DNA of 44,672 nt from an uncultured Bacilli bacterium (GCA_944371315.1 CALVXN010000005.1:1-44672); one strand, 5' to 3'; positions 26,808 to 35,779 are shown, numbered from the stretch's first letter. Numbers and translations: made by a program. The notes: generated by a model not told the origin, from the letters alone.

Positions 26808-27269
26808 ATCTCTATTTATTATGTGTTTAAAGCTATTATCCAAAATTATATCTTTTATAAGATTTGGTTTTATATTTAATTTAATATAGTCATCTTTTTT
26901 AAACCATTTCATCTCCATTAAAGGATTTTCTAAATTTATAAAATTACCTTTATCAAAATATTTTTTATCAATTTCTATTTCATATATAAATAAGTATTCA
27001 TGTATACAATTTTCTTTTATTTTATAAAAATTTTCTACAATTCTAACTAATTTTAATTCATTGTCTTTTATATCCCAATCAAGTTCCTCTTTTAGCTCTC
27101 TAACAATTGTTTTTTTACTGTCTTCATTAAATGATACTCTACCACCAGGAATACTATAATAATCTTTATCTTTTCTTTTACTTATAAAATAATTATCTTG
27201 ATATTTAATTAATGCTGAACTTCTTATATTTAATTTTAAGTTATCTTTAATATTTATACTTAAATCCAT
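26805..27269 (-). CDS. NUDIX hydrolase
   Basis: 154 residues. The Nudix box is complete: GGRVSFNEDSKKTIVRELKEELD (residues 42-64, the GX5EX7REUXEE pattern), which binds metal and cleaves nucleoside diphosphates linked to another group. The substrate cannot be told; the neighbours do not help. It is the last gene of a minus-strand run, its ATG overlapping the previous stop by 1 base (TAATG). Confidence 0.85.
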   Translation of the reverse strand: MDLSINIKDNLKLNIRSSALIKYQDNYFISKRKDKDYYSIPGGRVSFNEDSKKTIVRELKEELDWDIKDNELKLVRIVENFYKIKENCIHEYLFIYEIEIDKKYFDKGNFINLENPLMEMKWFKKDDYIKLNIKPNLIKDIILDNSFKHIINRD

Positions 27270-27937
27270 TATATATGGAATCTCCTTTCTAACTCATTTT
27301 TTACTTGTTTTTTATTAAATACAAATAGAAATGCTAAAATTATTACACTTATTATTACTGATATGTAACTTGGCCAGTAAACTGTTACTTTATCAAAGAT
27401 TAAAAGAATACCTGGAACTAAGCCAATCATAGAATTAATACTAGCGTAAAATATAAATTCCTTAGCTAATTTTTTTCTAAATAAACGCATTATTAATATT
27501 GCCATTGTATAAATACTACATAAAAATGGTAAACAATAGTTTATACTCCACATTTTAAAACCAGTGGAGTAATCCCAAATACATGATAATATAATTATTA
27601 AAATTATTTCCGTAAATAACATTTTCATAAAATGTTTTCTTCCCTTTAATGCTGTTAGTAATGTTAACCAAAAGCAAATAATTCCTAATATTACAAATAA
27701 TGACCATGATATTTTTTTACTTATTGTCCAATTTATAAATAAGCAAATAACTATTGCAATTATTGAACATACCTTTATTACATTATATAATAGTTCATGA
27801 TTTTTATAATTATAATCTATTTTAGGAAAGACATCATATGTATTTTCCATTATTATAGGAGTATTGCATAACGGACATATTTTAGCACTACTTTCTATAG
27901 TTGCTTTACATCTTAAACATTTACTCATTTTTTTCAC
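27269..27937 (-). CDS. Zinc-ribbon multi-pass membrane protein (DUF6320-like)
   Basis: 222 residues. An N-terminal zinc ribbon (CLRCKATIESSAKICPLCNTPI, a C-x2-C...C-x2-C pair) is followed by six hydrophobic segments from ~50 to 210. The combination and the neighbours (condensation-type acyltransferase and alpha/beta hydrolase upstream) resemble the DUF6320 family context as I remember it; the family name is from memory and should be searched. It overlaps the acyltransferase gene by 17 bases. Function unknown, probably membrane-bound partner or scaffold of the two enzymes. Confidence 0.6.
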   Translation of the reverse strand: MKKMSKCLRCKATIESSAKICPLCNTPIIMENTYDVFPKIDYNYKNHELLYNVIKVCSIIAIVICLFINWTISKKISWSLFVILGIICFWLTLLTALKGRKHFMKMLFTEIILIIILSCIWDYSTGFKMWSINYCLPFLCSIYTMAILIMRLFRKKLAKEFIFYASINSMIGLVPGILLIFDKVTVYWPSYISVIISVIILAFLFVFNKKQVKNELERRFHI

Positions 27938-29162
27938 CTATCTTATTAGTATTTATGGTAATATTTACCCCTTCATTTATTAAATATCTAAAAAAATTCT
28001 TTTCTATTTCACTATTGATAAATTGAGACGAAAAACTTAAAAGTAACTTATCTAAATAACTACACATACATATTTGTATTTTAGATGTGCTGATAAATAC
28101 ATCAAAATAATCAATATAATCTTGATAAATTTTGGGAACTTCAATAATACCTATATTTGATAAAGTCATTGTTTGATAAAAATCTGTCCATTTATATGCG
28201 TATCTTAAAATAAAATCTTTAATAAATATTGGAATAAGTCTTAATATGAATATATCTTCTAAAATTGCCATGTTATTCATTTTGCTTTTTACATTTTCTT
28301 TATCTAAATTTTTCTTAAATTCGGCATTTACTACTTTTATTATTTCTTCTAATGATTCACCACTATATTTATAACTAATGTTTACAGCATTAAAAAAATT
28401 TCTTACAGTATATGATGGATAATAATTTCTTAAATTAACTGGTATTGCAATAACTATTGGTTTTTTTCTTTCTTTTATGTCCATTGACTCGCCAATACTT
28501 TTTATTAATACACTTGCAAGATATACAGTTAATGTTACTCCATAACTTTTACTTAGCTTTAATACTTCTTTTACATTCGCTATTCCTTCAATTATTTTTA
28601 AATTATTTTCAGCAAATTTTTCATCTTTTATTTGATATGCTAATTTATTATTTTCTATTGTTTTTTTTATTTTACCAGTTTTATATTTTTTAAATGAATC
28701 TAGACTACTTTCTTTAGTGCTTGCTGTATTAATTGCTTCTTCAGATTTTAAATTATATTTTGTGTTTAAATAATTAATAGCTAAGCTTTTTAAAAAAATA
28801 AGTGTTCCTGTTCCATCTGTTAAAGCATGATTCACTTCCAAATTTATTCTTTTTTTATAATATGTTACTTGAAATAAATTACCATTATCAAAAGAACTAC
28901 AAGGTCTTAAATGTTCTTCAACAACTATTGGCTTTATATTTGCTTCTTCTAAATAATACCAAAAAAAACCTCTTTTTAGTATTGATTTAAATACCGGATA
29001 TTCATTTAAAGTTTTTTCTAATGCTGATTCCAATACTTTTTTATCAATATTTTCTTTTAAACTAACGCTAAACCTAAATATTTTAGCATCATATTTATTT
29101 TTAGACGGTGGGAAAATCTTAGCTGCATTGTCTAGTCTATACCACTTACTCATTTTTATCAC
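27921..29162 (-). CDS. Condensation-superfamily acyltransferase (alcohol acetyltransferase-like)
   Basis: 413 residues. NHALTDGTG holds the HxxxDG motif (His112, Asp116) of the chloramphenicol acetyltransferase/condensation domain superfamily, which transfers acyl groups. The lengths of both halves and the SNIG-type segment (LSNIGIIEVP) match the alcohol acetyltransferase-like branch in Firmicutes. The acceptor and donor are unknown. It overlaps both neighbours by 17 bases, so the three genes (hydrolase, acyltransferase, zinc-ribbon membrane protein) are a tight unit, perhaps for making or moving an acylated lipid or small metabolite. Confidence 0.72.
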   Translation of the reverse strand: MIKMSKWYRLDNAAKIFPPSKNKYDAKIFRFSVSLKENIDKKVLESALEKTLNEYPVFKSILKRGFFWYYLEEANIKPIVVEEHLRPCSSFDNGNLFQVTYYKKRINLEVNHALTDGTGTLIFLKSLAINYLNTKYNLKSEEAINTASTKESSLDSFKKYKTGKIKKTIENNKLAYQIKDEKFAENNLKIIEGIANVKEVLKLSKSYGVTLTVYLASVLIKSIGESMDIKERKKPIVIAIPVNLRNYYPSYTVRNFFNAVNISYKYSGESLEEIIKVVNAEFKKNLDKENVKSKMNNMAILEDIFILRLIPIFIKDFILRYAYKWTDFYQTMTLSNIGIIEVPKIYQDYIDYFDVFISTSKIQICMCSYLDKLLLSFSSQFINSEIEKNFFRYLINEGVNITINTNKIGEKNE

Positions 29163-30030
29163 CTATGAATCCTTTTATTAATTCTATGGTTTTATCAGTC
29201 CATTTTTTATCAATTATGTTAGAAAAAAATCCATGAGTAGCATTTTTCAAATCATAGTTTCGGACACAAACTAAATGTCTTCTTAATTTTTTTGCAAATG
29301 CTATGCCCTCATCATGTAGTGGATCATTAGTTCCAGTTATTATTAAGGTTTTTGGTAATCCAAACAATCTTTTTGCATTCATTAAATTAACATATTGATT
29401 ATCTTTGCTTTCTTCATCAGGCAAATACATATTTGTCCAATTTTCCAAATATTTTCTAGTAAGAAAACCTTTATTATCATTATAAAAAAGTGATTTATAA
29501 ATAGATTTTTTGCTATAATCTGTTTGAGTAGTTGGATAAATCATAATTATTTTCCCCACTCTAAAAGTTTTATTATGTAATCCCATTAAACTTACAGACA
29601 TAGCTAAATTTGCTCCAGCTGAATCTCCCATTATTATTACATCTTTACTTTTTATATTTAATTTTTCTATATTTTCCATGATATTTTTAGTTACTATATA
29701 GCAATCATTTAAACCAGCAGGGAATGGATATTCTGGTGCTAATCGATAACCTATAGATATCACTTTTCTATTTAACTTTTCTGCTAATTTATAACAAATA
29801 TTACAATGTGTATCTAAATTTCCCGATACCCAACCTCCTCCATGAATATATATTAATATTTTAGATTTATTATTCGGATCAAAAATTCTTAATGTAATAT
29901 CATTTAATTTAATATCACTATATTTTGGACCTTTAATTATATTGGGACATAACAAATTTTGAATTAATCTATATAATTTTATATTTTTATCCAAAGGAAT
30001 TTTATCCACTATGTTCAAAATTATCACCAT
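29146..30030 (-). CDS. Alpha/beta hydrolase (hormone-sensitive lipase/esterase type)
   Basis: 294 residues. It has the oxyanion motif HGGGW (63-67), the nucleophile elbow GDSAG (Ser137), the acid in GTNDPLHDEG and the catalytic His in THGFF, so the triad is complete and matches HSL-type carboxylesterases. No signal peptide is obvious. It is first in a three-gene unit with the acyltransferase; together an esterase and an acyltransferase could cycle one acyl group. The substrate is unknown. Confidence 0.85.
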   Translation of the reverse strand: MVIILNIVDKIPLDKNIKLYRLIQNLLCPNIIKGPKYSDIKLNDITLRIFDPNNKSKILIYIHGGGWVSGNLDTHCNICYKLAEKLNRKVISIGYRLAPEYPFPAGLNDCYIVTKNIMENIEKLNIKSKDVIIMGDSAGANLAMSVSLMGLHNKTFRVGKIIMIYPTTQTDYSKKSIYKSLFYNDNKGFLTRKYLENWTNMYLPDEESKDNQYVNLMNAKRLFGLPKTLIITGTNDPLHDEGIAFAKKLRRHLVCVRNYDLKNATHGFFSNIIDKKWTDKTIELIKGFIGDKNE

Positions 30031-30065
30031 AATAAATATATCATGAAATAGTAAATTTTTAAACT

Positions 30066-30098
30066 TAAGAAAAAACTAAGTTTTTTTCCTTAGTTTTA
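30066..30098 (-). terminator. Rho-independent terminator of spoIVB
   Basis: On the minus strand AAAACTAAG and CTTAGTTTT pair around an A-rich loop and run into Ts. The spoIVB stop codon (30096-30098) is in the first arm. Confidence 0.8.
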
Positions 30099-31067
30099 TT
30101 TTTCTCCTTCTTCTAACATTGTTGTAATGAATATTCCATAGCCAGTTGTTGGATTATCAATTACTACATGAGTTACTGCACCGATTACTTTATTATTTTG
30201 TATTATTGGAGATCCGCTCATTCCTTGAACTACACCACCGGTTTTTTCTATTAATTTTTCATCATCAATACTAAATGATATATTTTTTATATTAGCATTT
30301 TCATTAATTGCTGTAATATTTATATTGTATTCATTAATAGCTTCACCATCTAATACAGTTTGTATTGTTGCTTTACCAATTTGGACTTCATCGGGATCTG
30401 CTACTTCTAATAATTCTTTGTTTGGAAATTCGTTTTCATATATTCCATATATTCCAACATTTGTATTTTTTAATATTTTTCCATAAGTCGTATCATAATA
30501 GAATTTTGCATTTTTACTACCTGGAATTCCATTAGAACTTTTTTCTATTCCAGTTATATAATTTCTAAATATTGTTCCACTTTTTATTTCTACAATACTA
30601 TTTGTGCTAGATTCAATTATTTCATGACCTAAAGCTCCAAATACTTTGGTTTCTGGGTCTATATATGAAAGTGTCCCAATACCTGTAATTGAATCTTTAA
30701 CATATAATCCAGTTTTATATACTCCATCATCTTTAATTAATTCAAGTTTGCTGGTATTTACTTTATTTTTTCTTCTATAGGTTACATTTACATATCCTTT
30801 ATCAACGTTTTCTTCAATAACTTTTGTTAAATCCTCTACGTTTTCGACATTTACTCCTTCAACTTCTATTATATAATCACCAGATTTTATTGTTGGTGTC
30901 CCCTTATTATACTTACCATTTATTTGATAAAATCCTATAACCATTATTCCATCGCTTTTTATTTCTATGCCTAATGTTTCTCCTCCTGGAATAATATAAT
31001 CTGAATATGCTAATACATTTATTGGTAATATTAACAAACTTAATAATAAAATTTTTAATTTCTTCAT
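30096..31067 (-). CDS. spoIVB: SpoIVB signalling serine peptidase
   Basis: 323 residues. A signal peptide or anchor (~5-20) is followed by a PDZ domain (~35-105) and the S55 peptidase domain with His148 in FGALGHEI and Ser284 in QGMSGSPII, the pair known from B. subtilis SpoIVB. It is secreted by the forespore and cleaves SpoIVFA, releasing SpoIVFB to process pro-sigma-K. Its presence is strong evidence that the organism forms endospores. It is shorter than the Bacillus protein (426 residues), mostly in the N-terminus. GGTGAT lies just before the ATG. It is probably a single-gene transcript, with an unusual RNA structure in its leader. Confidence 0.93.
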   Translation of the reverse strand: MKKLKILLLSLLILPINVLAYSDYIIPGGETLGIEIKSDGIMVIGFYQINGKYNKGTPTIKSGDYIIEVEGVNVENVEDLTKVIEENVDKGYVNVTYRRKNKVNTSKLELIKDDGVYKTGLYVKDSITGIGTLSYIDPETKVFGALGHEIIESSTNSIVEIKSGTIFRNYITGIEKSSNGIPGSKNAKFYYDTTYGKILKNTNVGIYGIYENEFPNKELLEVADPDEVQIGKATIQTVLDGEAINEYNINITAINENANIKNISFSIDDEKLIEKTGGVVQGMSGSPIIQNNKVIGAVTHVVIDNPTTGYGIFITTMLEEGEK

Positions 31068-31090
31068 TTAATCACCATCTATATTTATTA

Positions 31091-31145
31091 TGGATTGTTA
31101 TAAATAAATTAAATAACCAATAATTTACAATCCAATTATTGGTTA
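31091..31145 (-). promoter_or_regulatory. 12-bp hairpin with loop-tail complementarity, 24 bases before spoIVB
   Basis: Perfect arms of 12 bases (31114-31125 and 31134-31145, TAACCAATAATT and its complement) enclose an 8-base loop. On the minus strand that loop (GGATTGTA) is complementary to ACAATCC about 20 bases downstream (31092-31098), so an H-type pseudoknot could form. It lies in the 174-base gap after proS (31068-31241). It may be the proS terminator, although the tail is only moderately T-rich, or a leader element of spoIVB. I see no open frame or other signal in the rest of the gap. Confidence 0.55.
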
Positions 31146-31241
31146 ATTCATTATTTTTCAGTTTCTTTTTTAATTAGATCTGAATCTTTCCATTAACAAA
31201 ATTTGCAAAATTATATTGCTAACTTTTAAATTAATATTTTT

Positions 31242-32651
31242 TTAGTATTGCTTACCTATATAAATTCTTGTTGTAGCTTTATTTTTGCAAACTACACAAG
31301 GCCCATTTACTTCTTCATCTTCAATTATACAACGTGACTTTAATGTTGTATCTTCTTTTATTTTATCTTCGCATTCTGTTTTACCACACCAGTTTATTTT
31401 TATAAAACCTGGTTTATTTTCAGCTATATCTTTAAGTTCATCATAGGTCATTGCTTCATAAATCATTGAATCACGACGATTTTTTGCTTTTTCAAACATA
31501 TCTTTTTGAATAGTTTCTAATAAATATTTAATTTTTTCTAATACTTCTTCATAGTTTACTACAATTTTTTCAAGTGTATCTCTTCTAACAAGAGTAACTT
31601 GGTTATTTTCTAAGTCTCTTTTCCCAAGTTCTATTCTAATTGGATATCCTTTTACCTCAGCATCAGCAAATTTAAACCCAGGAGTTTTGTTAGAATTATC
31701 TACTTTATATGTTATGTCGTTTTCTTTTAGTTTTTCTTCAAGTTCTTTCAATTTTTCTGAAACTTCTCCAATAGGGATGATAATTACTTTCCATGGTGCT
31801 ATTTTTGGTGGCAATACCAAACCGTTATTATCCCCGTGTGTCATAATAATTCCACCAATCATCCTAGTAGATACTCCCCAACTTGTTTGATATGGCACTT
31901 TTAATTTATTGTCTTGATCTGTAAATCTTATTCCAAAAGCATCTGCAAAATGATTACCAAAATAATGGCTTGTTCCATTTTGAAGAGCATATCCATCATA
32001 CATCATAGCTTCAATAGTATATGTTATTTCTGCACCTGCAAATTTTTCTTTTTCAGTCTTTTTACCTGTTATTACTGGCAATGCTAGATATTCTTCTTGA
32101 AACTTTTTATATATATTAAACATTTTTAAAGTTTCTTCTATTGCTTCTTCACTTGTTCTATGCATAGTGTGGCCTTCTTGCCATAAAATTTCTCTACTTC
32201 TTAAAAAAGGTCTTGTGGTTTTTTCCCATCTAACTATGGTGCACCATTGATTATATAATTTTGGTAAATCACGATACGTTTTTATAATTTTTTTGTAATG
32301 TTCACAAAATAGCACTTCACTTGTAGGGCGAACACACATTCTTTCTTCTAATTTTTCTTTTCCACCTTGCGTTACCCATGCTACTTCTGGGGCAAAACCT
32401 TCAACATGTTCTTTTTCAACATTTAATAAAGATTCTGGTATAAACATTGGCATTTGAACATTTTCATGACCTGTATCTTTAAACATTTTATCAAGAGCTT
32501 TTTGTATTTCTTCCCAAATTGCATATCCAAGTGGTCTTATAATCATACTACCTTTAACTGATGAATAGTCAATTAAATCAGCTTTCTTGCAAACATCAGT
32601 ATACCATTTAGCAAAATCATCATCACGATTTGTAATTTCTTTTACTTCCAT
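31242..32651 (-). CDS. proS: Prolyl-tRNA synthetase, eukaryote/archaea-like short form
   Basis: 469 residues. It charges tRNA(Pro) with proline. The catalytic core has motif 2 (the RWEKTTRPFLRSREILWQE region) and RPTSEV. It has no bacterial editing insertion and carries the C-terminal zinc-type domain (CGKTEC...C...CVVCKN) that defines the archaeal/eukaryotic type also found in mycoplasmas and some Firmicutes. AAGGAGG is 6-7 bases before the ATG. No T-box or other riboswitch was seen ahead of it. It ends the xse operon (17 bases after xseB). Confidence 0.96.
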   Translation of the reverse strand: MEVKEITNRDDDFAKWYTDVCKKADLIDYSSVKGSMIIRPLGYAIWEEIQKALDKMFKDTGHENVQMPMFIPESLLNVEKEHVEGFAPEVAWVTQGGKEKLEERMCVRPTSEVLFCEHYKKIIKTYRDLPKLYNQWCTIVRWEKTTRPFLRSREILWQEGHTMHRTSEEAIEETLKMFNIYKKFQEEYLALPVITGKKTEKEKFAGAEITYTIEAMMYDGYALQNGTSHYFGNHFADAFGIRFTDQDNKLKVPYQTSWGVSTRMIGGIIMTHGDNNGLVLPPKIAPWKVIIIPIGEVSEKLKELEEKLKENDITYKVDNSNKTPGFKFADAEVKGYPIRIELGKRDLENNQVTLVRRDTLEKIVVNYEEVLEKIKYLLETIQKDMFEKAKNRRDSMIYEAMTYDELKDIAENKPGFIKINWCGKTECEDKIKEDTTLKSRCIIEDEEVNGPCVVCKNKATTRIYIGKQY

Positions 32652-32668
32652 GTTTTCCTCCTTTATGT

Positions 32669-32887
32669 TTATTCAGCATTAAATTCTTTTAATTCGTTAT
32701 CTTCAGTTAATATCTTATTTACTTTTGCTGTTGCATCATTTAACTTTTCACTGCAAAATTTAGCTAATTTCATTGCTTCAGTATATTTATTAATAGCTTT
32801 ATCTAAATCTACATTTCCACTTTCTAATTCTTTTACTATTGTTTCGAGTTCTTGTAATGCACTTTCAAACGTTTTTTCTTTTTCCAT
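32669..32887 (-). CDS. xseB: Exodeoxyribonuclease VII small subunit
   Basis: 72 residues. FESALQELETIVKELESGNVDLDKAINKYTEAMKLAKFC is the hallmark of XseB, the small alpha-helical subunit that binds XseA to degrade single-stranded DNA. Its start overlaps the xseA stop by one base (TAATG). Confidence 0.95.
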   Translation of the reverse strand: MEKEKTFESALQELETIVKELESGNVDLDKAINKYTEAMKLAKFCSEKLNDATAKVNKILTEDNELKEFNAE

Positions 32888-34158
32888 TATTTATCCTCCA
32901 TTATTTCTTTTACTTCTGCTTTTATTTTTCCTTTATGTAACTTTATATTTATATAATCATTTACTTTAGTATCATTACTATCTTTTATTATTTTTCCATT
33001 ACATTCAACTAATGAGTATCCTTTTTCAAGTATTCCTAATGGATTAACTAATTTTAATGTATTTATAAGCATTTCAAATTTTACTTTTTTGTCTTTAATT
33101 AATTCCATTGGATTTTTTAAAGTATATGACAACTTTATATTATTTAATAAATTTTCTTTATTAACAATTATACTTTTTATATCCTTATTTATATTTTCAA
33201 TTAATGCATCTAGTTTTTGTTCTTTAACTTCATACATGCTCATTGGATTTTTTAATATAAAACTTTGTTTTAAACTTCTTAATTTAATAAATTTTGTATT
33301 TACCATGTTTTTAATATTTCTATTAAGTCTTATTTTATAATTATCTAAAAGAGTGTTTATGTCTAATACTGTTGGAACCGCCATTTCTGCTGCTCCGGTT
33401 GGAGTTGGTGCTCTTAAATCTGCTACAAAATCTGCTATAGTCCAATCTATTTCATGCCCTACTGCACTTATAATTGGAGTTTTGCATTCATAAATAGCTT
33501 TTGCAACAATTTCTTCATTAAATGCCCATAAATCTTCAATTGAACCACCACCGCGACCAACAATAATTGTATCTACTCCATAAGCATCTGCTCTTTTTAT
33601 TTGACGAACTATATCAGGTGCTGCATCTTTACCTTGAACTAAACAAGGAAAAAGTATTGCTTCACATATTGGATATCTTCTTTTAATTGTGCTCATAATA
33701 TCTCTAACTGCTGCTCCGGTTGATGCTGTTATAACTCCTATTTTTTCAGGAAATTTAGGTATTGGCACTTTATGTTTTTCATCAAATAATCCCATCATTG
33801 CTAATTTCTTTTTTAACTTTTCATATTCTATATAAAGTGCTCCTAAACCATCAACTTCCATTTTATCAATATATATTTGATAAGATCCTTGTGCAGGATA
33901 TGCTGAAATTCTTCCACTTACCAAAACATTCATTCCATCTTCTGGAGTAAATGTTAGTTTTACTGCACTACTTTGAAACATAACTGCACTTATTCTTGAT
34001 GTATCATCTTTTAAAGTAAAATATAAATGTCCTCTCGTATGATTTTTAAAATTGCTTATTTCTCCTTTTAAATAAACTCTATTTAAAAATATATCCCCAT
34101 CTAATAAATTTTTAATATAATTGTTTAATTCACTAATTTTTAAATATTCCTTGTCCAT
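32887..34158 (-). CDS. xseA: Exodeoxyribonuclease VII large subunit
   Basis: 423 residues. An N-terminal OB-fold (residues ~1-100: GEISNFKNHTRGHLYFTLKD) leads into the nuclease core with GVITASTGAAVRDI, DTIIVGRGGGSIEDLWAFNEE and ISAVGHEIDWTIADFVADLRAPTPTGAAE, followed by a helical segment that contacts XseB. It cleaves single-stranded DNA in both directions. It overlaps xseB and the HipA-like gene by one base each. Confidence 0.96.
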   Translation of the reverse strand: MDKEYLKISELNNYIKNLLDGDIFLNRVYLKGEISNFKNHTRGHLYFTLKDDTSRISAVMFQSSAVKLTFTPEDGMNVLVSGRISAYPAQGSYQIYIDKMEVDGLGALYIEYEKLKKKLAMMGLFDEKHKVPIPKFPEKIGVITASTGAAVRDIMSTIKRRYPICEAILFPCLVQGKDAAPDIVRQIKRADAYGVDTIIVGRGGGSIEDLWAFNEEIVAKAIYECKTPIISAVGHEIDWTIADFVADLRAPTPTGAAEMAVPTVLDINTLLDNYKIRLNRNIKNMVNTKFIKLRSLKQSFILKNPMSMYEVKEQKLDALIENINKDIKSIIVNKENLLNNIKLSYTLKNPMELIKDKKVKFEMLINTLKLVNPLGILEKGYSLVECNGKIIKDSNDTKVNDYINIKLHKGKIKAEVKEIMEDK

Positions 34159-34919
34159 TATCTACCTCTTGATTTAATTAATGTTCCTATTAATTCGTAA
34201 TTTTTTTTATATAAATCAATAAATATTTTTGCGTGTAATTGATCATGACTTTTAATAATTTCTTCTACCTCTAGCACAGAACATTTATTATACATATCAA
34301 TAAAAAGGTTAATAAATTCTTGTGATGATACATCTAAAAAATATGAAAGTTCTTCTAAATTATATTTTAAATATCTTTCACATTTTCGATATTTTTCTTC
34401 ATCAAAGCTAAAAGATTCTTCTCCTCTTGAGTATTTAGCTGTCAAAGTCACCTCAAGAGTATCAAAAGCAAATTCATTATCAAGCATTACTACTTCAACT
34501 TTTTCTTTAGCTTGTAATAAACCAATATTTCCAAAATGCCTATCACTATTTAAAAATAATATGTCAAATAAATATATTTTTACTATATCATACATTAATT
34601 TATCAGCATTTAAAAAATTTTTTTCTAGCGCTATCCAGCAATCTATTAAACTTAATTTATTTGGCATAAATACATCAATTGGGATAAGTCTTCCTTGTTC
34701 ATTTAAATCTTCACTTAAATAGTAAAATACTCCATCAATATTAACCGATTCATATTTAGCACATTTAATATTAAACAAGTTCGCTAAATCTTGGGCAATT
34801 AATTCTGTTGTTTCATAGTTATTTGTAGCTTCTTTTACATAATATTTTTTACCATTTAAAATAACAAATTTATTGATACTCTCTTGTATTGCCTTTTTAT
34901 CCTGTTCTGTTAATACCAT
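34158..34919 (-). CDS. HipA-like kinase-fold protein
   Basis: 253 residues. The core motif FLNSDRHFGN (124-131) and LDNEFAFD (146-153) match the catalytic loop and metal-binding loop of HipA-type Ser/Thr kinases (NxDRHxxN and DNG-type). The N-terminal HipA subdomain is absent and no hipB is adjacent, so it is not a standard toxin-antitoxin pair. It sits between nusB and xseA with a 2-base gap and a 1-base overlap, exactly where folD is often found, so it is cotranscribed with housekeeping genes. Its target is unknown. Confidence 0.65.
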   Translation of the reverse strand: MVLTEQDKKAIQESINKFVILNGKKYYVKEATNNYETTELIAQDLANLFNIKCAKYESVNIDGVFYYLSEDLNEQGRLIPIDVFMPNKLSLIDCWIALEKNFLNADKLMYDIVKIYLFDILFLNSDRHFGNIGLLQAKEKVEVVMLDNEFAFDTLEVTLTAKYSRGEESFSFDEEKYRKCERYLKYNLEELSYFLDVSSQEFINLFIDMYNKCSVLEVEEIIKSHDQLHAKIFIDLYKKNYELIGTLIKSRGR

Positions 34920-34921
34920 TG

Positions 34922-35317
34922 TTAACCCTTTATATATTTATCTAATACTGCATTAATAATTTTTCTAACAGATTCATCACTATATTTTTTAGATAGTTCA
35001 ATTGCTTCATTGATTACTACTATTTCTGGAGTATCCATATATTTTAATTCATATAAAGCCATTCTAAGTATTGCGGCACCTGATTTATCAATTCTATCAA
35101 TTGTCCAATCTTTCATTAAAGTATTTGCTAAATTATCTAATTCTGTTTTATATGTAATTACTCCATAAACGATATCTTTAACAAATTCATTACTAATGTC
35201 TAAATTTTCTTTTATTATTTCATCTACTTCGTACGGGACTTTTCTTTCTTCAAATATATCTATTTGATATAATATTACCATTATTTTTTCTCTAAGTTCA
35301 CTTCTTGTTTTTCCCAT
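34922..35317 (-). CDS. nusB: Transcription antitermination factor NusB
   Basis: 131 residues, all-helical. It begins with the R-x-x-x-R-E-x pattern (TRSELREKIMVILYQIDIF) and ends VVINEAIELSKKYSDESVRKIINAVLDKYI, matching NusB, which with NusE binds boxA RNA in rRNA transcription. AGGAGC lies 6 bases before the ATG, and a minus-strand TATAAT near 35341-35346 probably begins the nusB-xse-proS operon. Confidence 0.95.
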   Translation of the reverse strand: MGKTRSELREKIMVILYQIDIFEERKVPYEVDEIIKENLDISNEFVKDIVYGVITYKTELDNLANTLMKDWTIDRIDKSGAAILRMALYELKYMDTPEIVVINEAIELSKKYSDESVRKIINAVLDKYIKG

Positions 35318-35375
35318 AAAAATTGCTCCTAACTACTAAATTATAACAAAATAATCAGGAAATTAATAGTTATTT

Positions 35376-35726
35376 TTAAAGTATAAATACAATTATAAAG
35401 AAATAAATTAATATTAATAGCGTAGGTATTAACAATAAATATGATTTTTTATATTTATCCCATAATTTAATTTTAGTAAAATTAATTATAATGACGATAA
35501 TAATTAATGAAATTACACCAATTAAAAAAGCTGATAACATAATTTTAAATTCTTTATCACTTAATATAAATAATAAAGGGAATAAAAACGGTATAAATAT
35601 AGTTGCTCCAATAACTGGTTGATATTTTGGCCTTTTACCAAATTTAAAACCCATTTTACTTTGTATTTTTAATGCTATTATGAAATATAAAAATAAAAAT
35701 ATAATAAAAAAAATAAAATGTTTCAT
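35376..35726 (-). CDS. Small multi-pass membrane protein, unknown
   Basis: 116 residues with four hydrophobic segments (about 3-18, 38-56, 63-83 and 94-116) and a basic loop (KMGFKFGKRPKYQP). It has a very strong AAAGGAG site 4 bases before the ATG and lies between sortase and nusB. No recognisable motif. Possibly an envelope protein. Confidence 0.55.
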   Translation of the reverse strand: MKHFIFFIIFLFLYFIIALKIQSKMGFKFGKRPKYQPVIGATIFIPFLFPLLFILSDKEFKIMLSAFLIGVISLIIIVIIINFTKIKLWDKYKKSYLLLIPTLLILIYFFIIVFIL

Positions 35727-35752
35727 AAAACTCCTTTCTATAATGATATCAT

Positions 35753-35779
35753 AAATTAATTATTTTTCATAATTAATTT
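35753..35779 (-). terminator. 10-bp hairpin at the end of the sortase gene
   Basis: AAATTAATTA (35753-35762) and TAATTAATTT (35770-35779) are perfect arms around a 7-base loop, with the sortase stop codon in the stem. The tail has few consecutive Ts, so it is a weak terminator or a stabilising 3' end. Confidence 0.5.

Noticed and set aside
31146-31241. Riboswitch or T-box near proS
   Set aside because: The region is downstream of proS, and the 17-base gap ahead of proS is too short for a leader. No conserved motif was seen.
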